DNA from: Mycobacterium mantenii
GTDB lineage: Bacteria; Actinomycetota; Actinomycetes; Mycobacteriales; Mycobacteriaceae
Length of the DNA stretch: 64,000 bases
Direction of reading: 5' to 3'
Assembly: GCF_010731775.1 (NCBI RefSeq)
Contig: NZ_AP022590.1
Coordinates: forward strand, 1,550,001 to 1,614,000
This document shows, piece by piece, positions 1 through 8,029 of this stretch. The notes under the pieces were generated by a model that worked only from the letters and a program-made list of their open reading frames with translations, had not been told where the DNA came from and made no database searches. The position numbers and the translations under genes were made by a program. Position 1 is the stretch's first letter. The number at the start of each line of letters is the position of its first letter.

Positions 1-476
1 ATCGCCCGCCCGCCGACGAACTCCATCAAGCGGTTGCCGGCCTTCTTCAGCGCCAGCCCACGCTCCACAGCCGCGGCATGATCGCGCGCCATACCCACGA
101 TGTCGGCGTAGCCGAGGAAGTCCGGTGCGTGCAAAAGATAGATGTGCAGCGCGTGACTGTTGATCCACTCGCCGCAATACAGCAACCGCCGCAGCGCGAT
201 GAGTTCCTCATCGATGTGGACGTCACAGGCTTGCTCGATCGCGTTGCAGGCACTGACCTGATAGGCAACGGGACATATGCCGCAGATGCGCGCAGTCAAG
301 TCCGGGGGCTCGGTGTGGGCACGGCCGCGCAGGAACGCTTCGAAAAACCTCGGCGGCTCGTAGATGTTGAGCTGGACGCTCTCCAGCTCCGCACCCTTGA
401 AGGTGATGTGCAGCGCGCCTTCACCTTCCACCCGGGTGAGCGCGCCGACGCTCAGCGTGCGGGTCTCCCCCGTCAT
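1..476 (-). CDS. hyhL: Group 3b [NiFe] hydrogenase large (alpha) subunit, C-terminus cut by window start
   Basis: Only the first 158 codons are inside the window; the gene runs off position 1. The translation begins [20 protein letters not shown], which contains the RVEGEG element of NiFe hydrogenase large subunits, and carries RICGICP at about residues 65-71, the N-terminal CxxC that holds the Ni-Fe(CN)2CO site. The last visible residues are VGGRA, the start of the conserved GGR region. The second CxxC pair near the C-terminus lies outside the window. The ATG overlaps the small-subunit stop (ATGA), so the two are translationally coupled. Known role of the family: cytoplasmic, reversible H2 oxidation linked to NAD(P). 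Group 3b is inferred from the four-subunit order hyhB-G-S-L on this strand. No maturation (hyp) genes are visible. Confidence 0.93.
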   Translation of the reverse strand, partial: MTGETRTLSVGALTRVEGEGALHITFKGAELESVQLNIYEPPRFFEAFLRGRAHTEPPDLTARICGICPVAYQVSACNAIEQACDVHIDEELIALRRLLYCGEWINSHALHIYLLHAPDFLGYADIVGMARDHAAAVERGLALKKAGNRLMEFVGGRA

Positions 477-1231
477 TCCTTGCCCCGTTCGGCGGCGAAC
501 GGGGCGACGTTGAACGTTGAGAACACCCGGTCGACATCGCCGTCGGACATGCCGTCTCGGCGCAGCAGCGGGATCAATGTCGCGGTGCGCGGTGCCGCCG
601 ACGGGCCGAAGCAGCCGTAGCAACCACGATGATGCCGTGGACACAAGGCTCCGCAGCCGGCGTGGGTGACCGGTCCCAGACATGGAATGCCGTCGGCGAC
701 CAGGACGCACGTCACGCCGCGAAGTTTGCATTCCGTGCACACCGTCTTGGCTGGCAGCCGTGGTTTACGCCCGATGAGCAGCGCGGCGAGGGTATCGAGC
801 AGCTGTCCACGGTCGATGGGGCATCCGGGCAGCTGGTAGTCAACGGTGACGTGCTCAGAGGCCGGCGTGGAGGTGGCCAGCGTATCGATGTATTCGGGTT
901 TCGCGTACACGACGGAGGTGAACTCGGCGATGTCGGCAAAGTTGCGGAGCGCCTGCACGCCCCCGGCGGTCGCGCACGCGCCGATAGTGACCAAAAGTTT
1001 CGATTGGTCCCGGATTTCACGAATCCGCTGCGCATCACGCCGGGTGGTGATCGAACCTTCGACCAGTGACACGTCGTAAGGCCCGCCGACGGTTGCACTC
1101 GAAGCTTCCGCGAAGGTGGCGATCTCGACTTGGTCGGCCAGGACGAGCAGCTCGTCCTCGCAGTCCAGCAGGGTGAGCTGACAACCGTCGCAGGAGGCAA
1201 ACTTCCACACGGCCAGCGTGGGTCGGCTCAC
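473..1231 (-). CDS. hyhS: Group 3b [NiFe] hydrogenase small (delta) subunit
   Basis: A 252-aa protein that carries the iron-sulfur clusters passing electrons between the NiFe site and the diaphorase subunits. The N-terminus has the proximal cluster motif [13 protein letters not shown] (about residues 13-25), then GACATAGG and [17 protein letters not shown], all typical of NiFe small subunits. The C-terminal half is cysteine-rich (CTEC, CVL, CLG, GCGALC, GCYGCFG), which fits a three-cluster, soluble small subunit. There is no Tat signal, so the enzyme is cytoplasmic. The start is GTG directly after the hyhG stop (TGA then GTG with no gap), and the stop overlaps the hyhL start. Cluster assignment is by motif only. 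Confidence 0.93.
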   Translation of the reverse strand: MSRPTLAVWKFASCDGCQLTLLDCEDELLVLADQVEIATFAEASSATVGGPYDVSLVEGSITTRRDAQRIREIRDQSKLLVTIGACATAGGVQALRNFADIAEFTSVVYAKPEYIDTLATSTPASEHVTVDYQLPGCPIDRGQLLDTLAALLIGRKPRLPAKTVCTECKLRGVTCVLVADGIPCLGPVTHAGCGALCPRHHRGCYGCFGPSAAPRTATLIPLLRRDGMSDGDVDRVFSTFNVAPFAAERGKE

Positions 1232-2089
1232 TCAAAGCTCCTTCACCCGCAGCAGCGGTCCGGCAATGTCGTAACCGACCACCGGGCCGTCCCGGCACAG
1301 CAGTAGCGGCCCCAGCTGACAGCGCCCGCACCAACCGATTCCGCACTGCATGTTGCGTTCAAGTGACACTCGAATATTCTGTGCTGCCATGCCTTTCGTG
1401 AGCAGGACGTCGGCCGCGAAGCGCAGCATCGGCTCTGGCCCGCACAGGAATGCCGTGGTGCGATCGGTATCGAGCTCGAGCCGGCTCAGGGGCGCGGTGA
1501 CCAACCCGACCTCGCCCGTCCACCCGGATACCGGAGCGTCGACGATCAGATGCAGATCGATCTGCGGCTCTTCGGCCCACTTTTCCAGTTGGGCAGCGAA
1601 TACGAAGTCGGCCCGCGAACGTGCGCCGACGATGAGCGTGACCTTGCCGTAGCGGGCGCGCTGCGCCAGCGCGCCGAGCACCGCCGGGCGCAATGGACAC
1701 AGCCCGACGCCGCCGGCGACCATAACCAGGTCCCTGCCGGCTGCCTCGTCCAATCCCCAGGTGGTGCCGAACGGACCGCGCACGCCGACAACGGTTCCCG
1801 GGCCGGCGTCGTGCAGTGCCCGGCTGACCGCCCCGACCGCGCGGACCGTGTGGGTGATCGACCCGTCGGTGACGGTCGGATCACCGCTGATCGAAATCGC
1901 GGCTTCGCCCACACCGAACGCGTACAGCATCATGAACTCCCCCGGTTGCGGAGACCGTAACGACTCGTCAACCGGAACCAGGGTCAGCGTCGCCGAGTCC
2001 GGACTCTCCACCACCCGCGTGCACACCCGATACGGGATGGGCGCCATGGCCGACGCCAGTGCGGTAGTGCCGACCACCCGGTCAGTCAT
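1232..2089 (-). CDS. hyhG: Group 3b hydrogenase gamma subunit, FAD/NAD(P)-binding diaphorase
   Basis: A 285-aa ferredoxin-reductase-type protein. It has an N-terminal beta-barrel FAD domain, a Rossmann NAD(P) domain with [13 protein letters not shown] (about residue 125), the [11 protein letters not shown] motif, and a C-terminal 2Fe-2S motif with cysteines in [19 protein letters not shown]. This layout matches the gamma subunit of sulfhydrogenase-type group 3b enzymes, which exchanges electrons with NADP(H). It overlaps the end of hyhB by 8 nt and abuts hyhS, so it sits inside a tightly coupled operon. It could be confused with a dihydroorotate dehydrogenase electron-transfer subunit, but the hydrogenase neighbours settle the call. 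Confidence 0.92.
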   Translation of the reverse strand: MTDRVVGTTALASAMAPIPYRVCTRVVESPDSATLTLVPVDESLRSPQPGEFMMLYAFGVGEAAISISGDPTVTDGSITHTVRAVGAVSRALHDAGPGTVVGVRGPFGTTWGLDEAAGRDLVMVAGGVGLCPLRPAVLGALAQRARYGKVTLIVGARSRADFVFAAQLEKWAEEPQIDLHLIVDAPVSGWTGEVGLVTAPLSRLELDTDRTTAFLCGPEPMLRFAADVLLTKGMAAQNIRVSLERNMQCGIGWCGRCQLGPLLLCRDGPVVGYDIAGPLLRVKEL

Positions 2090-3206
2090 CGCCGGCCATC
2101 TTGTTCATTTCCGCGGTGATGTCGATGCCGGTGGGGCACCAGGCGATACAGCGCCCGCAGCCGACGCAGCCCGACATGCCGAACTGGTCGTGCCACGTCC
2201 CCAATTTGTGGGTCAGCCAATGCCGGTAACGCGATGCACCCGACTGGCGAACACTGCCAGCGCCGTGGATGTAGGTGAAGTCGAACTCGAAACACGACGC
2301 CCAGTGCCGCCACCGCTCGGCGTGCTCCCCCGTGAGATCGCTGACGTCCTCGGTACTGGTGCAAAAACACGTCGGGCATACCATTGTGCAGTTACCGCAC
2401 GTCAGGCAACGACTGGCAACCTCGTCCCATTGCGGCGATTCCCGCGACCGGACGAGCAGGTCCCGCAAATCCGCCTCCGGCATCTGGCGGCCCATCCGAT
2501 GTGCCGCGGCCTCGACATCATCACGTGCAGAAGCGATTTCGTCGTCCTCGGCGAGTCGATGCGACACGGACGCCAGCACATCGGCGCCCTCCGCACTGCC
2601 GACGTCGACAAGGTAGGACGGCTCGTCGCCCTCGAGGCGCTCCGTGAGGGCCAGGTCGTAACCCGGTCCGGCCGCGGGTCCGGTGCCCATCGACGCGCAG
2701 AAGCACAATCCGCCCGGTTCCGTACAGTTCACCGCGATCACGAAAGCAAGGCGGCGGCGGCCGACAAAAGACTGGTCGGGATAGGAAGGACCGCCCAGCA
2801 CACGGTCCAGCGTCGCGATCGCCGCCAGGTCGCACCCGCGCACTCCGAGGAATGCGTACCGGGGAGTCTCTTCTTGGGATTCCGCTTCTCCGGTGCCGCC
2901 CCGGGTACCGGCCCACAAGCGCTGCCGAGGTGGGTGGAGAAATTGCTTCCAGGACTGCGGACCGGCCGAGTGCCCGAACACTGCGTCGTCCTCGCGGCGA
3001 CGGACCCGGTAGTGTCCCGGACCCACATCGACACCCCACCCGCGAGGCAGCTCGGCTGCCGAGACGAGTTCGGCCAGCACGATCGCGTTGTCGCGCAGTG
3101 TCGGACCGATCACCCGGTAGTCCCGTGCGATGAGTACCTCGACCAGGCGGTGCAGCCCAGCGGTGGTCAGCATCGCGACACCGGGATTGTCGCCATGTCC
3201 GCTCAT
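2082..3206 (-). CDS. hyhB: Group 3b hydrogenase beta subunit, two-[4Fe-4S] electron transfer protein
   Basis: About 374 aa. The C-terminal third has two ferredoxin-like clusters, [16 protein letters not shown] and [16 protein letters not shown], and between them the long spacer usual in HyhB/SudA-like beta subunits. The N-terminal part ([18 protein letters not shown]) is the family lead-in. The open frame extends upstream to 3353, but that extension has no family resemblance and overlaps the next gene, so I place the start at the ATG at 3206 (MSGHGDN). A later ATG at about 3173 (MLTTAGL) is possible. First gene of the hydrogenase operon; a DosR-like box lies 38-52 nt upstream. The exact start is uncertain. 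Confidence 0.88.
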   Translation of the reverse strand: MSGHGDNPGVAMLTTAGLHRLVEVLIARDYRVIGPTLRDNAIVLAELVSAAELPRGWGVDVGPGHYRVRRREDDAVFGHSAGPQSWKQFLHPPRQRLWAGTRGGTGEAESQEETPRYAFLGVRGCDLAAIATLDRVLGGPSYPDQSFVGRRRLAFVIAVNCTEPGGLCFCASMGTGPAAGPGYDLALTERLEGDEPSYLVDVGSAEGADVLASVSHRLAEDDEIASARDDVEAAAHRMGRQMPEADLRDLLVRSRESPQWDEVASRCLTCGNCTMVCPTCFCTSTEDVSDLTGEHAERWRHWASCFEFDFTYIHGAGSVRQSGASRYRHWLTHKLGTWHDQFGMSGCVGCGRCIAWCPTGIDITAEMNKMAGDD

Positions 3207-3243
3207 CGACACATCATCCGCCCGACCCGCATGCTCTGCAAAG

Positions 3244-3258
3244 AGGCGTTTGTCCCGA
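3244..3258 (-). promoter_or_regulatory. DosR-like box upstream of the hydrogenase operon
   Basis: On the minus strand the site reads CGGGACAAACGCCTC. Against the DosR consensus KGGGNCNWWNGNCCM, as I remember it, it has two mismatches (first position and one C in the right arm). It lies 38-52 nt upstream of the hyhB start codon, a normal DosR spacing. Hypoxia control of this hydrogenase class by DosR is known in M. smegmatis. Binding here is inferred. Confidence 0.5.
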
Positions 3259-3264
3259 CTCGCG

Positions 3265-3843
3265 TCAGCGCTGGTTCGTCCGGCCGCCATCTTCCTGGAA
3301 GTACCTGATCTCACGCTCCCACTGAACGTCGCGTGCGCGATCGAGCCGTGCACGGACGCCGGTGGCGAGTGCGGCCGAAGCGAGAGCCGTCGCCAGCATG
3401 ATCGCCAGTCCGGTTGCCAGGGCGACGGTCAGGGCTCGCCAAGCCGGAGTCGGCGCGTCTGCCGGATTGCCCTTCTCATCGATCCAGATTCGGATGTGCT
3501 GGCCCACCTTGGCGCCACCGGCGACCAGGATCGGTCCAGAGCGGTCCCCTTTTGCGACCGGCCAACTCGCCTGTACCGCAGCCGCATTCACGCGATCGGT
3601 TCCGGTAGCGGTGACCGTTGCCACGACTGCGTGCCGTTGATTCGCTTCCTGCACGTACTGACTGTGACGGGAACCGTAGACCGCTGTGCCCGCGACGCCG
3701 GCGATGGGTATCGCAACCAGCGACACGACGATCGCCAGCAACGCAACCATGGCTTCGATTCGATCAACACGCCGGAGCAGTGGATTGCGACCAAAAATGC
3801 GGGCGATCCGCCAGCACCGCGGGTCCAATATGAACGGTTCCAT
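3265..3843 (-). CDS. Rv1733c-like two-TM membrane protein (dormancy regulon type)
   Basis: 192 aa. It resembles the M. tuberculosis DosR-regulon antigen Rv1733c along its length: an N-terminal FGRNPLLRRVDRIEAMVALL segment leading into a first membrane helix (about residues 30-55), then GTAVYGSRHSQYVQEANQRH, a soluble middle domain with WIDEKGNPADAP, and a second membrane helix near residues 145-175. Function is unknown in the family. The open frame extends upstream to 3951, but the ATG at 3843 has a clear GAGGGGG ribosome site 6-8 nt ahead and fits the family N-terminus. It is 58 nt upstream of hyhB and 74 nt downstream of acg, all on one strand. Confidence 0.85.
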   Translation of the reverse strand: MEPFILDPRCWRIARIFGRNPLLRRVDRIEAMVALLAIVVSLVAIPIAGVAGTAVYGSRHSQYVQEANQRHAVVATVTATGTDRVNAAAVQASWPVAKGDRSGPILVAGGAKVGQHIRIWIDEKGNPADAPTPAWRALTVALATGLAIMLATALASAALATGVRARLDRARDVQWEREIRYFQEDGGRTNQR

Positions 3844-3917
3844 CGCATGCCCCCTCGAGCCCCACGATTCCGGTTTCTCATGCCGACCATCCACAGCTAT
3901 CGGGGCCGGCCAACTAC

Positions 3918-4913
3918 TCAGCGGCCGCTGCGTTCGCGGTCGGACATCCATTCGACGACATCGGAGAAGTCTCGTCGCGGTGTCGACGGCAAGGGATCAG
4001 CATTGATCGGCGCCCAACCGATCCGCAGCAGCATCTGCGGATGGCTGCTCCCACCGAAGATCTCGGCGCGCACCGCCTCGCGCGTTTCGGCAACCTCCAG
4101 CGGTTCGGTAACCGGGCAACTGGCCAAGCCCATCGATGTCGCGGTCAACAGCACGATGCTGGTGACCTCTCCGGCGCGCAGTTGGGCCAACCTGTCGTCG
4201 CTGCGGGTTCCAAGCGCAAGCACCACGGCATTGTCCTCGGCGGCCGACGATCCCGATGGCATCGCTAACGCGGGGCCGGCAAACAGCCGACCCGGGATTC
4301 TGGCGCTGGGATCGGACTGCGGCGTATTCCGTGCGGGAACGCCGGCTTCCGACGCGTAGCGTCCGCTCCATGCGGTGAGTTCCACCAGGTAGTCGTGGTT
4401 CATGTGGTCCCAAACCGATTGAGTCACAAGCTTATGCAGCCTGTCGGTGTCTTCGACTTGGCACAGCGTCACTCCGTTGCGGGCGGCCCGGGCGGCCATC
4501 AGTGCGATGTCGCCCACCGGTACCGGCCAGGAACTGTAGTGCCGCCGGTCGGTTCGCCGCCGGGGTATCGCCGCGGCGAGCGCTATGTCAACGGAATCCG
4601 CAGTAGCGCGCACCAGTTCGATCGCGGCGAGGTGACTGGGATCATCGGGATTGGGTAAGCGGGTCACCTTGGCTTGCCAACCGACCGCCGCGAATGCAAC
4701 CGTGCAGTGGTTCAGGACCGCACCGCAACTCAAGATCAAGTCACGGCCGTCCGGATCGGTGTTCGGCAACTGCCGGTCAAGCTCGGAGTAGAGATGCAGG
4801 CTCTCCCGGCCCACCAGCCAGCGCCACGGCTGAGTGTTATGCACGGACGGAGCGCGAGACGCTAAGGCCAGCACCGTCCGGACGGTGCCCTCATCGGGAA
4901 AGCGCGTAGTCAT
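3918..4913 (-). CDS. acg: Acg-family nitroreductase-like protein (Rv2032 type)
   Basis: 331 aa, the same length as M. tuberculosis Acg (Rv2032). Shared landmarks are ASRAPSVHNTQPWRW near the N-terminus, LILSCGAVLNH at about residue 60, PNPDDPSHLA, RRTDRR at about residue 120, and a C-terminal TPRRDFSDVVEWM. Acg is known to fold as a doubled nitroreductase domain that binds FMN but lacks ordinary nitroreductase activity because a lid covers the flavin; it is a DosR-regulated virulence and dormancy factor. It may sequester flavin. It follows the 83-aa gene by 131 nt on the same strand, with a weak DosR-like site in between. Confidence 0.9.
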   Translation of the reverse strand: MTTRFPDEGTVRTVLALASRAPSVHNTQPWRWLVGRESLHLYSELDRQLPNTDPDGRDLILSCGAVLNHCTVAFAAVGWQAKVTRLPNPDDPSHLAAIELVRATADSVDIALAAAIPRRRTDRRHYSSWPVPVGDIALMAARAARNGVTLCQVEDTDRLHKLVTQSVWDHMNHDYLVELTAWSGRYASEAGVPARNTPQSDPSARIPGRLFAGPALAMPSGSSAAEDNAVVLALGTRSDDRLAQLRAGEVTSIVLLTATSMGLASCPVTEPLEVAETREAVRAEIFGGSSHPQMLLRIGWAPINADPLPSTPRRDFSDVVEWMSDRERSGR

Positions 4914-4995
4914 ACTCAGCCCCTTCCATGGCGTTTCTTGTCAATGGTCTTTCGGTTACCCCCAACCGCACGAGGGGATGACGTCCCCAGCTGCG

Positions 4996-5010
4996 AGTGA
5001 CTTTGTGCCA
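4996..5010 (+). promoter_or_regulatory. Weak DosR-like site upstream of acg
   Basis: AGTGACTTTGTGCCA has three mismatches to KGGGNCNWWNGNCCM but keeps the GACTTT core and the CCA end. It lies 83-97 nt upstream of the acg start codon in an otherwise featureless 131-nt spacer. It is reported because of its location only; it would not stand out on sequence alone. Confidence 0.25.
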
Positions 5011-5044
5011 CAAATCGGGTAATCACGGCCGATTCGGACGCAAC

Positions 5045-5296
5045 CTACGCTGCGCTCGCAACGGTGATACCCACGGACAGCTGGTCACCGACGGCGCAAG
5101 CGGTCACCCAGTCACCGACGCACGCCGCCCGTGCCGACTCCTCCACCAGGGGACTATGAGTTCCCAGCTCGGCCAGCCAGATCGACACGATGGTGGCGAT
5201 CTCACGCCCAGGCACCGCAACCGTGCGGCCGCCGTGCAGGCGGTCGGTGACGTAGTAGGTCACCTCAACCCGATTCGCATGCTTCGAGAACCTCAT
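5045..5296 (-). CDS. 83-aa protein of unknown function, DosR-box associated
   Basis: I do not recognise the family. The protein (MRFSKHANRVEVTYYVTDRL...) is mixed alpha/beta in appearance, with no membrane segment, no signal and two cysteines near the C-terminal end. The frame opens upstream at a GTG (5344), but the ATG at 5296 has a near-perfect GAGGAGG ribosome site 5 nt ahead, which decides the start. A good DosR-like box lies 104-118 nt upstream of this start. It is flanked by acg and the metal ATPase on the same strand, so I infer a hypoxia-induced protein. Composition is like its neighbours. Confidence 0.7.
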   Translation of the reverse strand: MRFSKHANRVEVTYYVTDRLHGGRTVAVPGREIATIVSIWLAELGTHSPLVEESARAACVGDWVTACAVGDQLSVGITVASAA

Positions 5297-5399
5297 CGCA
5301 GCCTCCTCGATCGGCCGTAGGCTCGATTCGACCACATCGCTCACTCGGTCCGTAGAGCCGAACGAAACCCGCCTGCAGTGCTTCGGTCGCCCTCGGCGC

Positions 5400-5414
5400 C
5401 GGCCCGAAGTCCCC
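5400..5414 (-). promoter_or_regulatory. DosR-like box upstream of the 83-aa gene
   Basis: On the minus strand the site reads GGGGACTTCGGGCCG. The core GGGACTTCGGGCC is very close to known DosR boxes, with two mismatches to KGGGNCNWWNGNCCM. It is the best-looking dormancy box in this part of the window and lies between the metal ATPase gene and the 83-aa gene, facing the latter and acg. Confidence 0.6.
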
Positions 5415-5449
5415 GCGCGAAAGGCCCTTGGTCATACGAATGCCGAGGC

Positions 5450-7861
5450 TCAACACCCCGAGCCGCGTCGAGCGGGGATGGGATCGCCCCCAGTTGACGG
5501 CAGCCGATTACGTTGCCGCTCGTCGGTTTTGACTGCGGGGGCAAGATCATCCTCCACGAGAACGAAGTAATTTTCCTCTTCCTGAACGAAGTGCAGCCGC
5601 AACAACGTGTAAAGACCGTAGAGGCACGCGAGTAGGTCGTCGACTTGGTCGGACTGGATCGCTCCGGCCGCCTGCGCGAGAGCCAGATGCGTGCCGATGC
5701 GATCGGAAAGACGCTGAATCTCGGCGTGCATCCGGCTCATGGTCGCGGTGGCTTCGCTGCCCAGAGGGCGCGCCAGTGCCGGATACAGCTGATTTTCCTC
5801 CGCTTGTTCATGGGGAAGGATCCGTTCGGCCAGCAAGGCATGCACGGCGGCCAACGATTCCAATCCCGCGGCGTCCGGGCCGGCGACCAGCCGATCCGCG
5901 CTGTCCCGCAGCAGTCCGATGGTGTCACGCAGCTCTTCGTGTTCGGCGGCGAAGCGGTGCAACATCTTTTCGGTGCCGGCCGCCAACGACGCCTCGGCAC
6001 CGGGGTTGCCCCGCAGTGCCCGCAATGCATTGAGGATGACGGTGACGTCAATGCCTTCCTGCAGCAGCGCGCCCGCGGCGGGCGGCAACCAGCCCAGCGC
6101 GGCGATCACCATGGCCATCAGCGACAGGGCCATGCCGACAACCGCGCTCTGCACGGCGATACGCCGCGACCAGCGGGCGATATCCATGGCGTCAGCAAGT
6201 CGGTCGATGCGGTCCGTGGTCAGCACGACGTCTGCGGCCTCCGAGGATGCCGTGGCGCCCCGTGCGCCCATCGCCACGCCGACGGTGGCCGCGGCCAATG
6301 CCGGCGCATCGTTGATGCCGTCGCCCACCATCACCGTCACGGCGCGCGCGGATTCGTCGCGCACGGCCGCGAATTTGTCGGCCGGCGTCTGCTCGGCGTA
6401 GACCTCGTCCAGCCCCAGGATCGCGGCGATTTCGCGGGTTGGCTCCAAGCGGTCTCCGGTGAGCATGATCAACCGATTCAGTCCGGCCTCGCGTAACCGC
6501 CGCACCGTCCGCGGCGCCTGTCGACGCAGCGGGTCTCGCAGCAAAACCGCACCCACGGGCCGGTTTTCGATGCAGATCCAGGCAATGGCCGCACTGTCGA
6601 GGCGGGCACGATTGAACACCGTTCGTGTCCACCCGGCGGTCACCGCGTCGAGCGGCAGTTTGCCGACGCTGACCGACCGTCCATCGACCGTTGCCGCCAC
6701 CCCGCGGCCGGGCTGTTCGAGGACATCGATGGGCAGCGACAGCGCCAGGCCGCGGCGGAGCGCTTCGGTGACGATGGCCTCAGCCAGTACGTGGGGCGAG
6801 AGCTGGTCCGCCGACGCGGCCAACCGCAGTATGGAAGTCGCATCTTCGTTGGGGGCGGCAATCACATTGACGACCGTCGGCCGTCCCATTGTCATGGTTC
6901 CGGTCTTATCCATCACCAAAGTCGTTGCATGACCGAGGTTTTCCAGTACACCACCGCCGCGGATGACGACCCCTGCGCGGGATGCCCGGGACAAACCCGA
7001 GACGATCGCCACCGGTGCAGCCAGCAGCAGCGGGCATGGCGTCGCCACCACCAGCACCGCCACGGCACGCACTGCTGATCCGCTCGCCAGCCACGCGATC
7101 GCGGCAAGCAGCAGCGCCAGCGGCAGAAACCAGGCCGCGTAGCGGTCGGCCAACCGCACAATCGGCGCATTCTGCGCGCTGGCCCGCTGAGCCAGTCGGA
7201 CGATGCCCGCGTACGTGCTCTCGGCGGCGGTTGCGGTCGCCCGCAGTTCAAAAGCGCTGCCGGCGTTGATCACCCCGCTGCGGACCGGTTCGCCAACCCC
7301 ACGCTCCACCTGAAGCGGTTCGCCCGTCAGGACGGACTCATCCAGCACCGCCGCGACGTCGACCACCCGCCCGTCCACCGGCACCACTTCACCGGGGCCC
7401 ACCACCAGCACGTCGCCGACGGCGACATCGTCCAGCGGGATCACACTGATCTGCGCACCGATGCGTCGCCGCGCAAAGCGCGGGGCGCGCTGAAGCAGCG
7501 CCCGCAGGTCGTGCGAGGCGCGGCGCTCGGCCGCCGCATCCAATGCACGCCCACCCGTCAACATCAGCGCAATGAGTGCACCGGCCAGGTACTCGTCAAC
7601 CAGCAGACAGCCGATCAGCGACAACAGCGCAATGACGTCGACGCCACCGTGTCGGCGGCGTAATGCCGCCATCAACCACACCGAGGCCGGTGCGATCGCG
7701 AGTACCGTGCCGGCAATCCAGCAAGCATCGGCAACCCCGCGCCAACCGCCGAGCCACGCGATCCCCCCGGCTGTCAATGCACCTAATGTGCCTGCCACCA
7801 AAGCCGATTCGACATACGGCCGCACCCACGCGATCCAACGGCGGGGCGCACCGAAGACCAT
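5450..7861 (-). CDS. P1B-5-type metal-transporting ATPase with C-terminal hemerythrin-like domain (Nia-like)
   Basis: About 803 aa. P-type ATPase landmarks are in order: LTGEP (179-183), the metal-site TPCP in a membrane helix (274-277), DKTGT with the phosphorylated Asp at about 318, and GDGINDAP (513-520). A last membrane region contains QEGID (601-605). The usual His-Pro of P1B enzymes is His-Val here (SPHVLAEA, about 355-362). The final roughly 170 residues form a hemerythrin-like helical bundle with likely iron ligands in AEHEEL, PHEQAEEN, MHAEI and LHFVQEEEN. TPCP plus this domain is the P1B-5 pattern; Sinorhizobium Nia of this class is activated by Ni and Fe(II). The ATG at 7861 is chosen for its GGAGG site 8 nt upstream; an ATG at 7912 is the alternative. 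The substrate is inferred. Confidence 0.9.
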   Translation of the reverse strand: MVFGAPRRWIAWVRPYVESALVAGTLGALTAGGIAWLGGWRGVADACWIAGTVLAIAPASVWLMAALRRRHGGVDVIALLSLIGCLLVDEYLAGALIALMLTGGRALDAAAERRASHDLRALLQRAPRFARRRIGAQISVIPLDDVAVGDVLVVGPGEVVPVDGRVVDVAAVLDESVLTGEPLQVERGVGEPVRSGVINAGSAFELRATATAAESTYAGIVRLAQRASAQNAPIVRLADRYAAWFLPLALLLAAIAWLASGSAVRAVAVLVVATPCPLLLAAPVAIVSGLSRASRAGVVIRGGGVLENLGHATTLVMDKTGTMTMGRPTVVNVIAAPNEDATSILRLAASADQLSPHVLAEAIVTEALRRGLALSLPIDVLEQPGRGVAATVDGRSVSVGKLPLDAVTAGWTRTVFNRARLDSAAIAWICIENRPVGAVLLRDPLRRQAPRTVRRLREAGLNRLIMLTGDRLEPTREIAAILGLDEVYAEQTPADKFAAVRDESARAVTVMVGDGINDAPALAAATVGVAMGARGATASSEAADVVLTTDRIDRLADAMDIARWSRRIAVQSAVVGMALSLMAMVIAALGWLPPAAGALLQEGIDVTVILNALRALRGNPGAEASLAAGTEKMLHRFAAEHEELRDTIGLLRDSADRLVAGPDAAGLESLAAVHALLAERILPHEQAEENQLYPALARPLGSEATATMSRMHAEIQRLSDRIGTHLALAQAAGAIQSDQVDDLLACLYGLYTLLRLHFVQEEENYFVLVEDDLAPAVKTDERQRNRLPSTGGDPIPARRGSGC

Positions 7862-7997
7862 GAGCGCTTCCTCCGGCCTCGCAATCCGTTCGTGATCGAG
7901 AACCAAAGCCATCGAGCATCGCGACGACGGCCAATTCCATCCCCACCGAGTCGACCAGCCGTACACATTGGCGGGCAAGTGCCGTAATGCCCGCACT

Positions 7998-8017
7998 CGC
8001 GGGCCTTTCGGCCCGCG
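7998..8017 (-). terminator. GNRA-loop hairpin after the hotdog gene
   Basis: A perfect 8-bp stem CGCGGGCC / GGCCCGCG with a 4-nt loop. Read on the minus strand the loop is GAAA, a stable GNRA tetraloop. It begins 12 nt after the stop of the gene at 8030-8896 and has no T-run, as is common for mycobacterial terminators. It may instead belong to the leader of the ATPase mRNA. Confidence 0.5.
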
Positions 8018-8029
8018 ACCCAACCCGGC

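Noticed and set aside
4975..4989. GGGGATGACGTCCCC as a DosR box
   Set aside because: It has an odd-length centre and lacks the ACTWWAGT core; it is a short GC palindrome without a close start codon fit.
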